Assembly: GCF_913776855.1 (NCBI RefSeq)
Contig: NZ_CAJYQD010000001.1
Location: 44,736-108,735, forward strand
From: an uncultured Sphingomonas sp.
Lineage (GTDB): Bacteria; Pseudomonadota; Alphaproteobacteria; Sphingomonadales; Sphingomonadaceae
Direction of reading: 5' to 3'
DNA: 64,000 nt
Positions 35,703 to 44,967 of this stretch are shown here, one piece after another. Below the pieces are notes generated by a model. That model saw only the letters and a program-made list of their open reading frames with translations, was not told the origin of the DNA and did no database searches. The position numbers and the translations under genes were made by a program. Numbering within the stretch: position 1 is the first letter of the stretch; each line of letters starts with the position of its first letter.

Positions 35703-36100
35703 CCGGCGGACAGAAGGCGGCGGCGATCATCGCGCTGGCGGTGGTCGCGCTTGCCTGGTTCAACTGGCGGATGTGGCGACAGTTTCGCGCAGCCAAGGCG
35801 TATCGCGCCGGGTGGAGCGCGGCCGATTTCGACGCGATGGTCGCGGGCAACGGCGTATCGCCCGGCGTCGCTGCGCTCACTCGCGAACTGGTCGCGCCCT
35901 GTTATGGCGAAGGCGTCGTGCCGCATCCCGACGACGACTTTGCTCGTTTCCTGATGATCGACGACGAAGAGGTCGCCGATCTGGTCGAGGCGGCGTGGGG
36001 GCGGCTGGGGCTGACCATGCCGACCCCGGCCGATCCGGTCGAACTGCCACCGATGAAGGACGTTCGCGACCTCGCGGTGTATCTCCAATCAGTGGTCTGA
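35699..36100 (+). CDS. Hypothetical protein with N-terminal membrane anchor
   Basis: A 133-aa protein: residues 7-27 form one hydrophobic helix ([17 protein letters not shown]), followed by a basic stretch and an acidic soluble domain including [20 protein letters not shown]. No family is recognised. It overlaps the dxs stop by ATGA, so it is probably translated with dxs, but its job is unknown. It is convergent with the RBBP9-like gene, 3 bases between stops. Confidence 0.7.
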   Translation: MTGGQKAAAIIALAVVALAWFNWRMWRQFRAAKAYRAGWSAADFDAMVAGNGVSPGVAALTRELVAPCYGEGVVPHPDDDFARFLMIDDEEVADLVEAAWGRLGLTMPTPADPVELPPMKDVRDLAVYLQSVV

Positions 36101-36103
36101 GCG

Positions 36104-36772
36104 TTACCGCAGGAACTGCCCTTGTGCCGCATCGGTGGCGTTGACCGCCAGCACCGACCGCGCGTCGCTGGGCAGCCGGACATGGCCGTGCCCGTCGCCC
36201 GATGCCGCGATCACCCGGTCGAGCAATTCTTGGCCTTCCTCCCACCAGCCGATGCCGCTGGCGGCGTTCAGATGCCCCTGCGCCCCGGCATCGACGAAAT
36301 GGCTGCCCCAATCGACCGCCATCGAATGGGCGCGTTCGATCGACACCCACGGATCGTCGGTCGAAGCGACCACCAGCGAGGGAAAGGGCAGGGCGAAGCG
36401 CGGCGTCGGGGCAAACCCCTGCAACTCCACCGGTGCGCCCGCCCGATCGACATCCGCGGGTGCGACCAGCAGTGCGCCCGCGACCGGCCATCCATAGGGC
36501 TGACCCGATAGCTGTGCCCACCACGCTACCGCGAGACAGCCGAGCGAGTGAGCCGCCAATACCACCGGTGCCTGCGCCTGCCGGATGGCTTGGTCCAGCT
36601 TCGTCACCCACGCATTGCGCAACGGCCGCGACCACAGGCCCAGTTCGACCCGTGCGGTGTCGGGCCGCGACTGCTCCCAGAGCGTCTGCCAATGCGACGG
36701 GCCAGAACCGTTCAGGCCGGGCACGGTCAACACCGTGGGCAGGCCGGTCAGGGGAGTCGAAAACTGTGCCAT
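36104..36772 (-). CDS. RBBP9/YdeN-like alpha/beta hydrolase
   Basis: A 222-aa serine hydrolase of the RBBP9/YdeN family: N-terminal TVPGLNGSGPSHWQTLW, nucleophile elbow AAHSLGCLA and C-terminal GSHFVDAGAQGHLNA containing the catalytic His. The ATG at 36772 has AGGAG seven bases upstream, which favours it over the GTG at 36778 of the track. The substrate is unknown. Confidence 0.85.
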   Translation of the reverse strand: MAQFSTPLTGLPTVLTVPGLNGSGPSHWQTLWEQSRPDTARVELGLWSRPLRNAWVTKLDQAIRQAQAPVVLAAHSLGCLAVAWWAQLSGQPYGWPVAGALLVAPADVDRAGAPVELQGFAPTPRFALPFPSLVVASTDDPWVSIERAHSMAVDWGSHFVDAGAQGHLNAASGIGWWEEGQELLDRVIAASGDGHGHVRLPSDARSVLAVNATDAAQGQFLR

Positions 36773-36953
36773 CGTCACGCTCCTGCACTTTTTGGGGTTC
36801 GACAGGGTGGAAGCCGCCGGCCAGGCTCAGGGACAGGGATTGGGTCCGGGCAGCTTCCTGCGATCAATCTATCCCTACTTATTCGATAGGCAATAGCCAA
36901 TCGACCAGTCGATCAAGGGTTGCGACGGGCGGAAAGCCGCGCCATGCGGGGCC

Positions 36954-37742
36954 ATGGCAAAGCAACGTGCGGACCAGATGCTCGTCGATCGCGGCCTGGC
37001 CGAAAGCCGGACGCGGGCGCAGGCGCTCATCATGGCGGGGCTGGTGTTCGTCGGCGATCGCAAGGTCGACAAGCCAGGGCAGCAGCTGGGCGCCGACGTC
37101 GCGCTCGACGTGCGTGGGCGCGATCATCCATGGGTGTCGCGCGGCGGGATCAAGCTGGCCCATGGCCTCGACCATTTCGGCTGGGATGTGCGCGACACGG
37201 TGGCGATCGATGTCGGGTCGTCAACCGGCGGCTTTACCGACGTGCTGCTGACGCGCGGCGCGGCGCGGGTCTATGCGGTCGACAGCGGCACGAACCAGCT
37301 GGCGTGGAAGCTGCGGCAGGACCCGCGCGTCGTCGTCCACGAACAGTTGAGCGCCCGGCTGCTGACCGACGCGCATGTCCCCGAACCGGTCGATCTGGTC
37401 GTGTGCGACGCCAGCTTCATCGCGCTGGCAAAGGTGCTGGCCGTGCCGCTGACCTTCGTCAGGCCCGGCGGCCGGTTGCTGGCGCTCATCAAGCCGCAGT
37501 TCGAGGCAGGCCGTGAGGAGGTCGGCAAGGGCGGCGTGGTGCGCGATCCGGCGATCCATACGCGCGTATGCGATGCCGTTGCCGACTGGCTGACCGGGCT
37601 TGGCTGGCGGGTCGAAGGGGTCGATCCCAGCCCGATTACCGGTCCGGAGGGCAATATCGAGTTCCTGATCGGCGCTCATGCGCCCGAATCGGCCGCTTTG
37701 GCTTGCAATGATGCACCGCACACAGCAAGCGTCACGCGCTGA
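36954..37742 (+). CDS. tlyA: TlyA family rRNA 2'-O-methyltransferase (hemolysin A-like)
   Basis: The 262-aa protein has an N-terminal S4 RNA-binding domain (RADQMLVDRGLAESRTRAQALIMAG) and a SAM-binding FtsJ-like domain with VAIDVGSSTGGFTDVLL. The pattern DASFIAL follows. TlyA methylates ribosomal RNA in mycobacteria; the name hemolysin is historical. It stands alone behind a 175-base intergenic region in which I see no clear site. Confidence 0.9.
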   Translation: MAKQRADQMLVDRGLAESRTRAQALIMAGLVFVGDRKVDKPGQQLGADVALDVRGRDHPWVSRGGIKLAHGLDHFGWDVRDTVAIDVGSSTGGFTDVLLTRGAARVYAVDSGTNQLAWKLRQDPRVVVHEQLSARLLTDAHVPEPVDLVVCDASFIALAKVLAVPLTFVRPGGRLLALIKPQFEAGREEVGKGGVVRDPAIHTRVCDAVADWLTGLGWRVEGVDPSPITGPEGNIEFLIGAHAPESAALACNDAPHTASVTR

Positions 37743-37781
37743 ACGGCGGCGCAGCGGGCGCGGCCGGTACTGGGGTGCGGG

Positions 37782-38336
37782 ATGAACGAGATCGCGTCGA
37801 AGTGGCAGTTGCGATCGGGGTTTCTGCGGCGTGCGGTGGTTTGCGTGCCATTGATCCTGCTGCTGGGCTTCACATCGGGACAGCTGGTCGTCGCCGGCGA
37901 TGCGAACGGTTGGTACCGGATGCTGGACCTGCCGGCGATCCGGCCGCCCAACTGGGCGTTTCCGATCGTATGGACGATCCTGTACCTGATGCTCGGTATC
38001 GCGCTTGCCGTCGTCCTGAACGCGCGCGGGGCGCGGGGGCGGGGGCTGGCGATCGCGTTGTTCGTCGCGCAGCTGGCGATGAACCTCGTCTGGTCGCCGC
38101 TGTTCTTCGGCGCGCATCGCGTGACACTCGCACTGTACCTGATCGTGGCGCTGTTCTTCACCGCGCTCGCCACCACCTTTGCCTTTGGTCGTATCCGGCC
38201 GCTGGCGGCATGGCTGCTGGTGCCGTATCTGGCGTGGCTGGTGATCGCGTCGGCGCTCAACTGGCAGATCGACCGGCGCAATCCGAATGCGGAAACCCTT
38301 GTGCCGCCGGCTCATTCCACCCAAATCACGCTTTAG
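37782..38336 (+). CDS. tspO: TspO/MBR family membrane protein
   Basis: A 184-aa protein with five transmembrane segments and the family marks AIRPPNWAFPIVWTILYLMLG and MNLVWSPLFFG, the latter part of the porphyrin/benzodiazepine-binding site. In Rhodobacter TspO binds tetrapyrroles and modulates photosynthesis gene expression. A tetrapyrrole or oxidative-stress role is the usual suggestion. A GGTCGGCGC-type imperfect hairpin follows its stop. Confidence 0.93.
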   Translation: MNEIASKWQLRSGFLRRAVVCVPLILLLGFTSGQLVVAGDANGWYRMLDLPAIRPPNWAFPIVWTILYLMLGIALAVVLNARGARGRGLAIALFVAQLAMNLVWSPLFFGAHRVTLALYLIVALFFTALATTFAFGRIRPLAAWLLVPYLAWLVIASALNWQIDRRNPNAETLVPPAHSTQITL

Positions 38337-38381
38337 AGACGGTCGGCGCGACGGGCGCCCGACCAACCGGAAGGAATTTCC

Positions 38382-38678
38382 ATGCAGTCCGACAATCGCC
38401 TGTTCGACGATTTCGCCAAGTTCGTGAACGGTGCGGCCGGCACTATCGCCGGCATGGCGCGTGAGGGTGAGGCCGCCGCACGCGAACGGGCCAAGACGTT
38501 CCTCGGCGGCATGGATTTCGTCAGCCGCGACGAATTCGAAGTGGTCAAGGCGATGGCCGTCGCCGCCCGTGACGAGGCCGATGGGCTGCGCGCCCGGCTG
38601 GACGCACTGGAGGGCAAGACCGTTACCGCCGCCGCGCCGTCGATCGACAGCACGGGCGCTGGCGAAGGCGCGCTCTGA
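38382..38678 (+). CDS. ubiK: Ubiquinone biosynthesis accessory factor UbiK (BMFP family)
   Basis: A 98-aa coiled-coil protein with the BMFP pattern: DDFAKFVNGAAG at the start, then FVSRDEFEVVKAMAVAARDEADGLRARLDALE. UbiK helps assemble the ubiquinone-synthesis complex. The ATG at 38382 is preceded by AAGGAA. It is the first of a run with YbjN and proC, separated by short gaps. Confidence 0.88.
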   Translation: MQSDNRLFDDFAKFVNGAAGTIAGMAREGEAAARERAKTFLGGMDFVSRDEFEVVKAMAVAARDEADGLRARLDALEGKTVTAAAPSIDSTGAGEGAL

Positions 38679-38744
38679 TCCGTTGCCCCGCGCCTCACGC
38701 CGTACCGCGTGACGCCGGGCACGCGAACGGCTAAAGACGTGGGG

Positions 38745-39245
38745 ATGATATTGGACGAAGTGGAAGAGGACGGCGACGACGCCGTACCGATCGATACGCT
38801 GGAGCGCTATTTCGCAGCGCACGGCTGGAAACACGAGCGCGACGGCGACGAGATCGTCGCGCATGTAAAAGGCAGCTGGACCGAATTCGAACTGCGCGCG
38901 ATCTGGCGTGGCGAGGATGGCGTGCTGCAATTCCTGGCGTTGCCCGATGTTCGCGTCGCCGACGAACGGCGCGCGGCGATCTATGAAACCATCGGCTTGA
39001 TCAACGAACAGCTGTGGATCGGCCATTTCGAACTCTGGTCGTCGAGCGGCATCCTGCTCTATCGCCACGCCGCGATGCTGCCGGAGGAGCCGGTGCTGAC
39101 GATCGACCAGGCCGAGATGATGATCGACGCCGCGATCGACGAATGCGAACGCTTCTACCCGGTGTTCCAGTTCGTGTTGTGGGGCGGCAAGTCGCCGAAG
39201 GAAGCGATCGCCGCCTCGATGATCGAGACGCAGGGCGAGGCATGA
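38745..39245 (+). CDS. YbjN domain protein
   Basis: A 166-aa cytosolic protein. YbjN features include PIDTLERYFAAHGWKHERD and later PVFQFVLWGGKSPKEAIAASM. Family members are related to the type III secretion chaperone fold and affect stress behaviour in E. coli, but the mechanism is unknown. The ATG at 38745 is chosen over the track start at 38709. It overlaps proC by ATGA. Confidence 0.9.
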   Translation: MILDEVEEDGDDAVPIDTLERYFAAHGWKHERDGDEIVAHVKGSWTEFELRAIWRGEDGVLQFLALPDVRVADERRAAIYETIGLINEQLWIGHFELWSSSGILLYRHAAMLPEEPVLTIDQAEMMIDAAIDECERFYPVFQFVLWGGKSPKEAIAASMIETQGEA

Positions 39246-40048
39246 GCGCACTGGCCGGACCGTTGTGGCTGATCGGTTGCGGCAATATGGGCGGCGCGAT
39301 GCTGGAGCGGTGGATCGCCGATGGCGTCGATCCGGCGGCGATCACCGTCGTCACCCGCTCACCCCGCGACGTGCCGGCCGGCGTGACCCACGCGACCTCG
39401 ATCCCACAGGACGGCCCGCCGACGATCGTCATGCTGGCGATCAAGCCGCAACAACTGGATGAGGTCGCGCCCGACCTGGCCCCCTGCATCGCCGGCGTAC
39501 CGTTGCTGATCTCGATCCTCGCCGGGGTCGAGGAGGCGGCGCTGGCGCGAAGGTTGGATGCCGGCACCATCGTTCGCGCCATGCCGAACCTGCCGGTCGC
39601 GATCGGGCAGGGGGTGGTCGCGCTCCATTCACACGGACAGGACGATGCCGCCCGCGCTACCGCAGCCGGGCTGATGGCGCCATTGGGGCTGGTCGAATGG
39701 ATCGATGATGCCGCGCTGTTCGATGCGGTGACTTCGCTGTCGGGCTGTGGTCCGGGTTTCGTGTTCCGCTTCATCGACGCGCTGGCTGCAGCCGGTGCCG
39801 GGCTCGGCCTGCCCGCCGATCAGGCGCAGCGTCTTGCCATCGCGACGGTCCAGGGCTCGGCGACGATGGCTGCCGGATCGGACGTCTCGCCTGCGACCTT
39901 GGCGGATCAGGTCGCAAGTCCGGGCGGATCGACGCGACAGGGGCTGAATGTGCTGGACGACGGCGATACCCTGAAGCGCCTGCTGGCGGCAACGCTCGCG
40001 GCGTCCGAACGGCGCAACGCGGAAATGGCGGCTGCGGCGCGGGGCTGA
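39242..40048 (+). CDS. proC: Pyrroline-5-carboxylate reductase
   Basis: ProC makes proline from pyrroline-5-carboxylate. The 268-aa protein has the NADPH-binding GCGNMGGAM at residue 12, VMLAIKPQQ, SGCGPGFVFRFI in the middle, and the conserved GGSTRQGL near the C-terminus. It starts in the YbjN stop (ATGA). Length and motifs are normal. Confidence 0.96.
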   Translation: MSALAGPLWLIGCGNMGGAMLERWIADGVDPAAITVVTRSPRDVPAGVTHATSIPQDGPPTIVMLAIKPQQLDEVAPDLAPCIAGVPLLISILAGVEEAALARRLDAGTIVRAMPNLPVAIGQGVVALHSHGQDDAARATAAGLMAPLGLVEWIDDAALFDAVTSLSGCGPGFVFRFIDALAAAGAGLGLPADQAQRLAIATVQGSATMAAGSDVSPATLADQVASPGGSTRQGLNVLDDGDTLKRLLAATLAASERRNAEMAAAARG

Positions 40049-40110
40049 GGCTTTGCCCTCTACGTCCATCGCAGCGAGGGCTGCGATGACGGGTGGTTCG
40101 AAGGTGGAGG

Positions 40111-40611
40111 CTACCTCCCCAGTGCCGCCACCGCCGCCTTGTCCCCCGCCGGGATAAGGCCCTCCAGCACCGCCCAGAAGCCGCTGACCGCATCCTGCCC
40201 CGCGCCCGAATAGGCGCGCGACAGTTTCGCGTTGAGCATCTCGTACAGCCGCGCTTCCAGCGCCTGCCCCTCGGACGTCAGCTTCAACAGCCGCTGGCGC
40301 GCGTCGCGATCGCCCGCCCTGCTTTCGACCAGCCCGCGTCCCGACAGGTCGTTCAGCACGCGCCCGAGCGACTGTTTGGTGATTGCCAGCAACCGCAACA
40401 GCTCGCTGACCGACAGGTCCGGCCGACGCGCGATGAAATACAGTGCGCGATGATGCGCCCTGCCCAGATTTTGCGCCGCCAGTTCCTCGTCGATGCTGCG
40501 GGTCAGGTGGCTATAGCCGAAATAGAGCAGCTCGATCCCGCGTCGCACCTCGGCCTCGCGCAGGAAGAGGGCGGAGGCGGTCATGGGTTGTGCGGAAGAT
40601 GGGGCAGTCAT
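40111..40611 (-). CDS. MarR family transcriptional regulator
   Basis: A winged-helix regulator of about 166 aa with the MarR core RAHHRALYFIARRPDLSVSELLRLLAITKQSLGRVLNDL, read in overlapping parts, and the wing (RLLKLTSEGQALEARL). It starts at the ATG at 40611, with alternatives at 40620 and 40584; no convincing ribosome-binding site decides it. It is divergent from ilvE with about 58 bases between starts, so it may regulate ilvE and itself. Confidence 0.9.
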   Translation of the reverse strand: MTAPSSAQPMTASALFLREAEVRRGIELLYFGYSHLTRSIDEELAAQNLGRAHHRALYFIARRPDLSVSELLRLLAITKQSLGRVLNDLSGRGLVESRAGDRDARQRLLKLTSEGQALEARLYEMLNAKLSRAYSGAGQDAVSGFWAVLEGLIPAGDKAAVAALGR

Positions 40612-40669
40612 GTTGACCATTTGTGCCATCCGGCCTACGCCACCGCAAGCATTCATCCAAGAGGACGCC

Positions 40670-41758
40670 ATGACGCAGCCGAGCTTCGCCTTCGAACCCC
40701 ATGCGACCCCGGTCGCGGCGAGCGAGCGGGCCGCGCGGATCGTAAACCCCGGCTTCGGCCGCGTCTTTACCGACCATATGGCGACGATCCGCTGGTCGGA
40801 GGACAAGGGCTGGCACGACGCGAAGATCACTGCGCGCGCGCCGATCGTCATGGATCCGGCCGCTGCCGTCCTTCACTATGCGCAGGAAATCTTTGAAGGG
40901 CTGAAGGCGTATACGCTGCCCGATGGCGGCGTCGCACTGTTCCGCGCCGAACAGAATGCCGCGCGCTTCCGGCGTTCGGCGAAGCGCCTCGCCATGGCCG
41001 AACTGCCCGAGGACCTGTTCGTCGCTTCGTGCCGCGAACTGACGCTCGCCGAGCGTGACTGGATTCCGGCCGGGGAGGGCAGCGCGCTCTATCTCCGCCC
41101 GTTCATGATCGCCAGCGAGACGTTCCTCGGCGTGAAGCCGTCGGCCGAATATCTCTACTGCGTCATCGCCTCGGCGGTCGGCAATTACTGGCCGGGCGGT
41201 GCGAAGAGCGTGTCGCTTTGGGTGTCGAAGGAGTTCACCCGCGCCGCGCCGGGCGGCACCGGCGACGCCAAGTGCGGCGGCAATTATGCCGCCAGCCTGC
41301 TCGCCCAGTCGGAAGCGATCCGGCAGGGCTGCGATCAGGTCGTGTTCCTCGATGCGGCCGAGCGTCGCTGGGTCGAGGAACTGGGCGGCATGAACATCTT
41401 CTTCGTGTTCGATGACGGCACGATGCTGACCCCGCCGCTGACCGGCACGATCCTGCCCGGCATCACTCGTGATTCGATCCTGACGCTGGCGCGCGATGCC
41501 GGGATCACGGTGCGCGAGGAGCGCTATTCGATCGACCAGTGGCAGGCCGATGCCGCCAGCGGCCGTCTGGTCGAGGCATTCGCCTGCGGCACCGCCGCCG
41601 TCGTCACGCCGATCGGCAAGGTGTCGTCGGCGGACTTCAGCTTCCAGATCGGCGATGGTCAACCAGGCGAGCGTACGCAGGCGCTGCTGAAGCAGCTGAC
41701 GGACATTCAGCGGGGACGGAGCAACGACCCGCATGGCTGGATGCAACGCATCGGGTGA
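40670..41758 (+). CDS. ilvE: Branched-chain amino acid aminotransferase
   Basis: IlvE transfers the amino group in the last step of leucine, isoleucine and valine synthesis. The 362-aa protein is of the class IV PLP aminotransferase fold: YAQEIFEGLKAYTLPDG, LYLRPFMIAS, the PLP-lysine region AKCGGNYAASL and GTAAVVTPIG. The ATG at 40670 follows GAGGA; the track start at 40583 is inside the divergent marR gene. Confidence 0.95.
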   Translation: MTQPSFAFEPHATPVAASERAARIVNPGFGRVFTDHMATIRWSEDKGWHDAKITARAPIVMDPAAAVLHYAQEIFEGLKAYTLPDGGVALFRAEQNAARFRRSAKRLAMAELPEDLFVASCRELTLAERDWIPAGEGSALYLRPFMIASETFLGVKPSAEYLYCVIASAVGNYWPGGAKSVSLWVSKEFTRAAPGGTGDAKCGGNYAASLLAQSEAIRQGCDQVVFLDAAERRWVEELGGMNIFFVFDDGTMLTPPLTGTILPGITRDSILTLARDAGITVREERYSIDQWQADAASGRLVEAFACGTAAVVTPIGKVSSADFSFQIGDGQPGERTQALLKQLTDIQRGRSNDPHGWMQRIG

Positions 41759-41765
41759 GCCACAG

Positions 41766-41800
41766 CCCTTTCCCTTCAGGGGAGAGGGTTGGGAGAGGGG
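41766..41800. repeat. G-rich intergenic repeat (CCCTTTCCC..GGGGAGAGGG type)
   Basis: CCCTTTCCCTTCAGGGGAGAGGG pairs imperfectly (CCCT..CCC with GGG..AGGG) and is followed by TTGGGAGAGGGG. This resembles a dispersed palindromic repeat common in sphingomonad genomes and can act as a terminator after ilvE. The rest of the 269-base gap up to the thiolase stop shows no recognisable feature. Confidence 0.5.
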
Positions 41801-42027
41801 CTGGCCGCCGGCCGCGGCTTATGGGGAAGCGACGAGCGCCAGGGCCTTCCGTTCTTTGCCCCATTCGTTTGCTTCGGAAGGCTGTAGAGAACCGAAGTCG
41901 CGAAGGCGTCGCCCCAAGCGACCAGTTCTCGACTGCCGCTTCTCGACAAGCTCGAAGCTGCTCGAACCGAACGGGGTGGCATGGAATCCGTCCTCCCGGC
42001 CGGCGCCGGGACGACTGGCGTGCTGCG

Positions 42028-43206
42028 TTACAAGACCTCGAACAATCCCGCCGCGCCCATGCCGCCGCCGACGCACATCGTGATGACGACGTACTTCACC
42101 CCGCGCCGCTTGCCTTCGATCAGCGCGTGGCCGGTCATCCGCGCACCCGACATGCCGTACGGGTGCCCGATCGAAATCGCGCCGCCATTGACGTTCAACC
42201 GATCGTTCGGGATGCCCAGCACGTCCTGGCAATGCAGCACCTGCATCGCGAACGCCTCGTTCAGTTCCCACAAACCGATATCGTCGGTCTTCAGCCCGAA
42301 GCGTTCAAGCAGCTTCGGCACGGCATAGACCGGACCGATCCCCATCTCGTCGGGCCGGGTGCCCGCCACCGCCATGCCGACATAGCGGCCGAGCGGTTGC
42401 AGCCCGTGCGCGTCGGCGATTGATTCCTCCATCAACACACAGGCCGATGACCCGTCCGACAGCTGGCTGGCATTGCCGGCAGTGATGACCGCCTGTTCGC
42501 CCATGACGGGTTTCAGCGCCCGCAACCCCTCGATCGTCGTATCGGCGCGGTTGCCTTCGTCCCTGGTCAGCGTGACCTCACGGGTCGATACTTCCTTGGT
42601 CACCTTGTCCACCAGGTTCATCGTCGCGGTTATGGGCACCAGTTCGGCATCGAACCGCCCGGCAGCCTGCGCGGCGGCAGTGCGCTGTTGCGACTGCAGC
42701 GCATAGGCGTCCTGCCGTTCGCGCGAGATGCCGTAGCGCTGCGCGACGATCTCTGCGGTCTGGAGCATCGGCATGTAGATGTCGCCATGCATCGCCAGCA
42801 ATTCCGGGTCGGGCGCCACGCGCATCTGGGGCGTCTGGACGAGGCTGATCGACTCCACGCCCCCGGCGACGCATATGTCCATCCGGTCATGGACGATCTG
42901 CTTGGCGGCGGTGGCGATCGCCATCAGTCCGCTGGCGCATTGCCGGTCGATCGACATGCCCGACACACTGATCGGCAGGCCGGCGCGCAGGGCCGCGGTG
43001 CGGGCGATGTTGTTCGCCTGATGCCCCTGTTGCAGCGCCGCGCCGATCAGCACGTCGTCGACCTCCGCCCCTTCGATGCCCGCGCGCTCCACGGCGGCGC
43101 GGATCGAATGGGCGGCCAGCGTTGGCGCGGGCAGGTTGTTGAACGCCCCGCGATAGGCGCGGCCGATCGGCGTGCGGGCGGTCGAGACGATGACGGCAGA
43201 GCGCAT
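42028..43206 (-). CDS. Acetyl-CoA acetyltransferase (thiolase)
   Basis: A 392-aa thiolase. The acylated Cys is in [16 protein letters not shown], the catalytic His in [17 protein letters not shown], and the second Cys in [12 protein letters not shown]. It catalyses the thiolytic or condensing step of fatty-acid oxidation or of short-chain pathways. Adjacent maoC supports fatty acid or alkanoate degradation, though no acyl-CoA dehydrogenase is in the window. The start at 43206 excludes 36 track residues. Confidence 0.92.
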   Translation of the reverse strand: MRSAVIVSTARTPIGRAYRGAFNNLPAPTLAAHSIRAAVERAGIEGAEVDDVLIGAALQQGHQANNIARTAALRAGLPISVSGMSIDRQCASGLMAIATAAKQIVHDRMDICVAGGVESISLVQTPQMRVAPDPELLAMHGDIYMPMLQTAEIVAQRYGISRERQDAYALQSQQRTAAAQAAGRFDAELVPITATMNLVDKVTKEVSTREVTLTRDEGNRADTTIEGLRALKPVMGEQAVITAGNASQLSDGSSACVLMEESIADAHGLQPLGRYVGMAVAGTRPDEMGIGPVYAVPKLLERFGLKTDDIGLWELNEAFAMQVLHCQDVLGIPNDRLNVNGGAISIGHPYGMSGARMTGHALIEGKRRGVKYVVITMCVGGGMGAAGLFEVL

Positions 43207-43223
43207 GGGAAATCCTCGGGGCT

Positions 43224-43679
43224 TCAGGTGAAGAACTGGCTGATCCATTCGGCGATCAGCGCGGGTTTGTCGGTGCCGTCGACTTCCACGGCATATTCGG
43301 TCGTCCGCTGCCACTGGCCGGGGCGCTTTTCCTCCAGGGTCAGCAGGGTGAAGCGGCCGCGGATGCGCGATCCGGACCGGACGGGGTTCAGGAAGCGGGT
43401 GCGGTTGCCGCCGTAATTGACTTCTATCCGTGCGCTAGAGATTCGGGGCTGGTCGCTCAGTGCGGCCAGCCGGGGCATCAGCGACAGCAGCAGGAAGCCG
43501 TGCGCGATGGTCCCGCCAAACGGCGTCGCGGCGGCGGCGATGGGGTCGACATGGATGAACTGCCGATCGCCGGTCGCATCGGCAAAGGCATCGATCATCG
43601 CCTGATCCAGCACGATCCAGTCGGATCGCCACACGGCGCCGATCTGCGATGCCAGTACCTGTGCCGTGATGTCGGCCAC
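43224..43679 (-). CDS. MaoC family (R)-hydratase/dehydratase
   Basis: A 151-aa single hot-dog-fold protein with the hydratase signature [15 protein letters not shown] (Asp and His) and [15 protein letters not shown]. MaoC proteins hydrate enoyl-CoA. The GTG start at 43679 has AGGA six bases upstream. It lies 17 bases before the thiolase start and is probably transcribed with it. Confidence 0.92.
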   Translation of the reverse strand: MADITAQVLASQIGAVWRSDWIVLDQAMIDAFADATGDRQFIHVDPIAAAATPFGGTIAHGFLLLSLMPRLAALSDQPRISSARIEVNYGGNRTRFLNPVRSGSRIRGRFTLLTLEEKRPGQWQRTTEYAVEVDGTDKPALIAEWISQFFT

Positions 43680-43803
43680 TGCGATCCTCTCCCGATCTTT
43701 CGGGTGATCATAGTGACGGTGGAATGCGTCGCAAGCCGAAACGCACCAGTAAATCTAAAAGTGGCCTGATGCCGTAGGGTTTTGGCAGACCTGATCTTCT
43801 AAA

Positions 43804-44958
43804 TCATGGCTGCGCCGGCTCTGGATCGATGATGCTGCCGTCCGCCCGCGCGGCAAGATTGACCTGCGTCGGATAGGCGATCTCGATCCCTTCGGCAGCA
43901 AAGCGGCGCAGGATCGCGACGCCGACCGCCGTCCGTCCCTCGTAGAAAGCGGCGTAATCCGCTCCGGCTGAATCGAACAGCAGTTCGAAATCGATGCTCG
44001 ACGCGCCGAAGCCGATCAGGCCGCAGCGGACGAAGGCGCGATCCTGCGCTTCGACCACCTCGCGCAGCATGGCGGGGATGCGTGCGCAGGTTTCGGCGTC
44101 GGTCTGATAGGTGACGCCGATCACGAACGACGCCCGGCGGTGGGCGCGGCGGGTATTGTTGGTGATTTCCTTGTCGAGCAGGTTCTTGTTCGAAATGATC
44201 CGCTCTTCGCCGGTGACCGAGCGGATGCGTGTCGATTTCAGCCCGATTTCGGCGATTGATCCGTTGGTCTGGTCATAGCTGACATTGTCGCCGCGCCGGA
44301 ACGGCTTGTCGAAGATGATCGACAGCGCCGCGAACAGGTCGGCAAAGATGCCCTGCGCCGCCAGGCCGATGGCGATGCCGCCGACGCCCAGCCCCGCGAC
44401 CAACCCCGTGACGTTCACGCCAAGATTGTCCAGCACGACGATCAGCGCGATGGCGAACAGCGCGAACGTCACCAGCAGCCGGATCAGTCCCATGGCGGAT
44501 GCCAGCGCCTCGCCATGATAGCTGTCACTGGCGGTCCGCCGTTCGACCGCGCCCAATATGACCTCGCGCGCCCAGATCGCGGCCTGAAATACGGCGGCGA
44601 CGGTGAAGAGGAACTCGATCGTCGCGGTGACCATCGGCGGCGCGCTGGCATAGCCATCCACCAGTTTCGCGGCGAGCATCACCATGAAGAACAGCCCGGT
44701 TCGCCCGATGGCCCGGCCCACGACGCTGCCCCATCCGGTACGATTGTCCTGTGCCAGCTTCATGCCCCAGCGGCGCAGCAGCAACAGGACCACGACGATC
44801 AACGCGCCTATACCCAGCGCCACGAGGACCTGCAGCCAATTCTCGGCGATCCACCGCGCGGCGTCCTGCAACAACAGCCGGGCCTGCGCCTGCGCCTGTT
44901 CGGCGTTGAATCCCCGTTCGACCGTCGCGGCGGGTGACGCGCTGTTCTTGACGCTCAT
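43804..44958 (-). CDS. Mechanosensitive channel (MscS family)
   Basis: A 384-aa channel with three or more predicted membrane helices, then the pore helix VAGLGVGGIAIGLAAQGIFADLFAALSIIFDKPFRRGD, read as overlapping parts (GVGGIAIGLAAQ; IIFDKPFRRGD). A soluble beta/alpha C-terminal domain follows. It relieves osmotic pressure after downshock. It follows topoisomerase IB by 9 bases on the same strand, so they may be co-transcribed. Confidence 0.93.
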   Translation of the reverse strand: MSVKNSASPAATVERGFNAEQAQAQARLLLQDAARWIAENWLQVLVALGIGALIVVVLLLLRRWGMKLAQDNRTGWGSVVGRAIGRTGLFFMVMLAAKLVDGYASAPPMVTATIEFLFTVAAVFQAAIWAREVILGAVERRTASDSYHGEALASAMGLIRLLVTFALFAIALIVVLDNLGVNVTGLVAGLGVGGIAIGLAAQGIFADLFAALSIIFDKPFRRGDNVSYDQTNGSIAEIGLKSTRIRSVTGEERIISNKNLLDKEITNNTRRAHRRASFVIGVTYQTDAETCARIPAMLREVVEAQDRAFVRCGLIGFGASSIDFELLFDSAGADYAAFYEGRTAVGVAILRRFAAEGIEIAYPTQVNLAARADGSIIDPEPAQP

Positions 44959-44967
44959 ATTGTCCTT

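Noticed and set aside
37221-39251. 676-aa minus-strand ORF across tlyA, tspO, ubiK and YbjN
   Set aside because: It spans several well-supported plus-strand genes and has no domain.
41759-42027. Gene or RNA in the 269-base gap after ilvE
   Set aside because: Apart from a G-rich palindromic repeat, no ORF with a start and motif or RNA-like fold was convincing.
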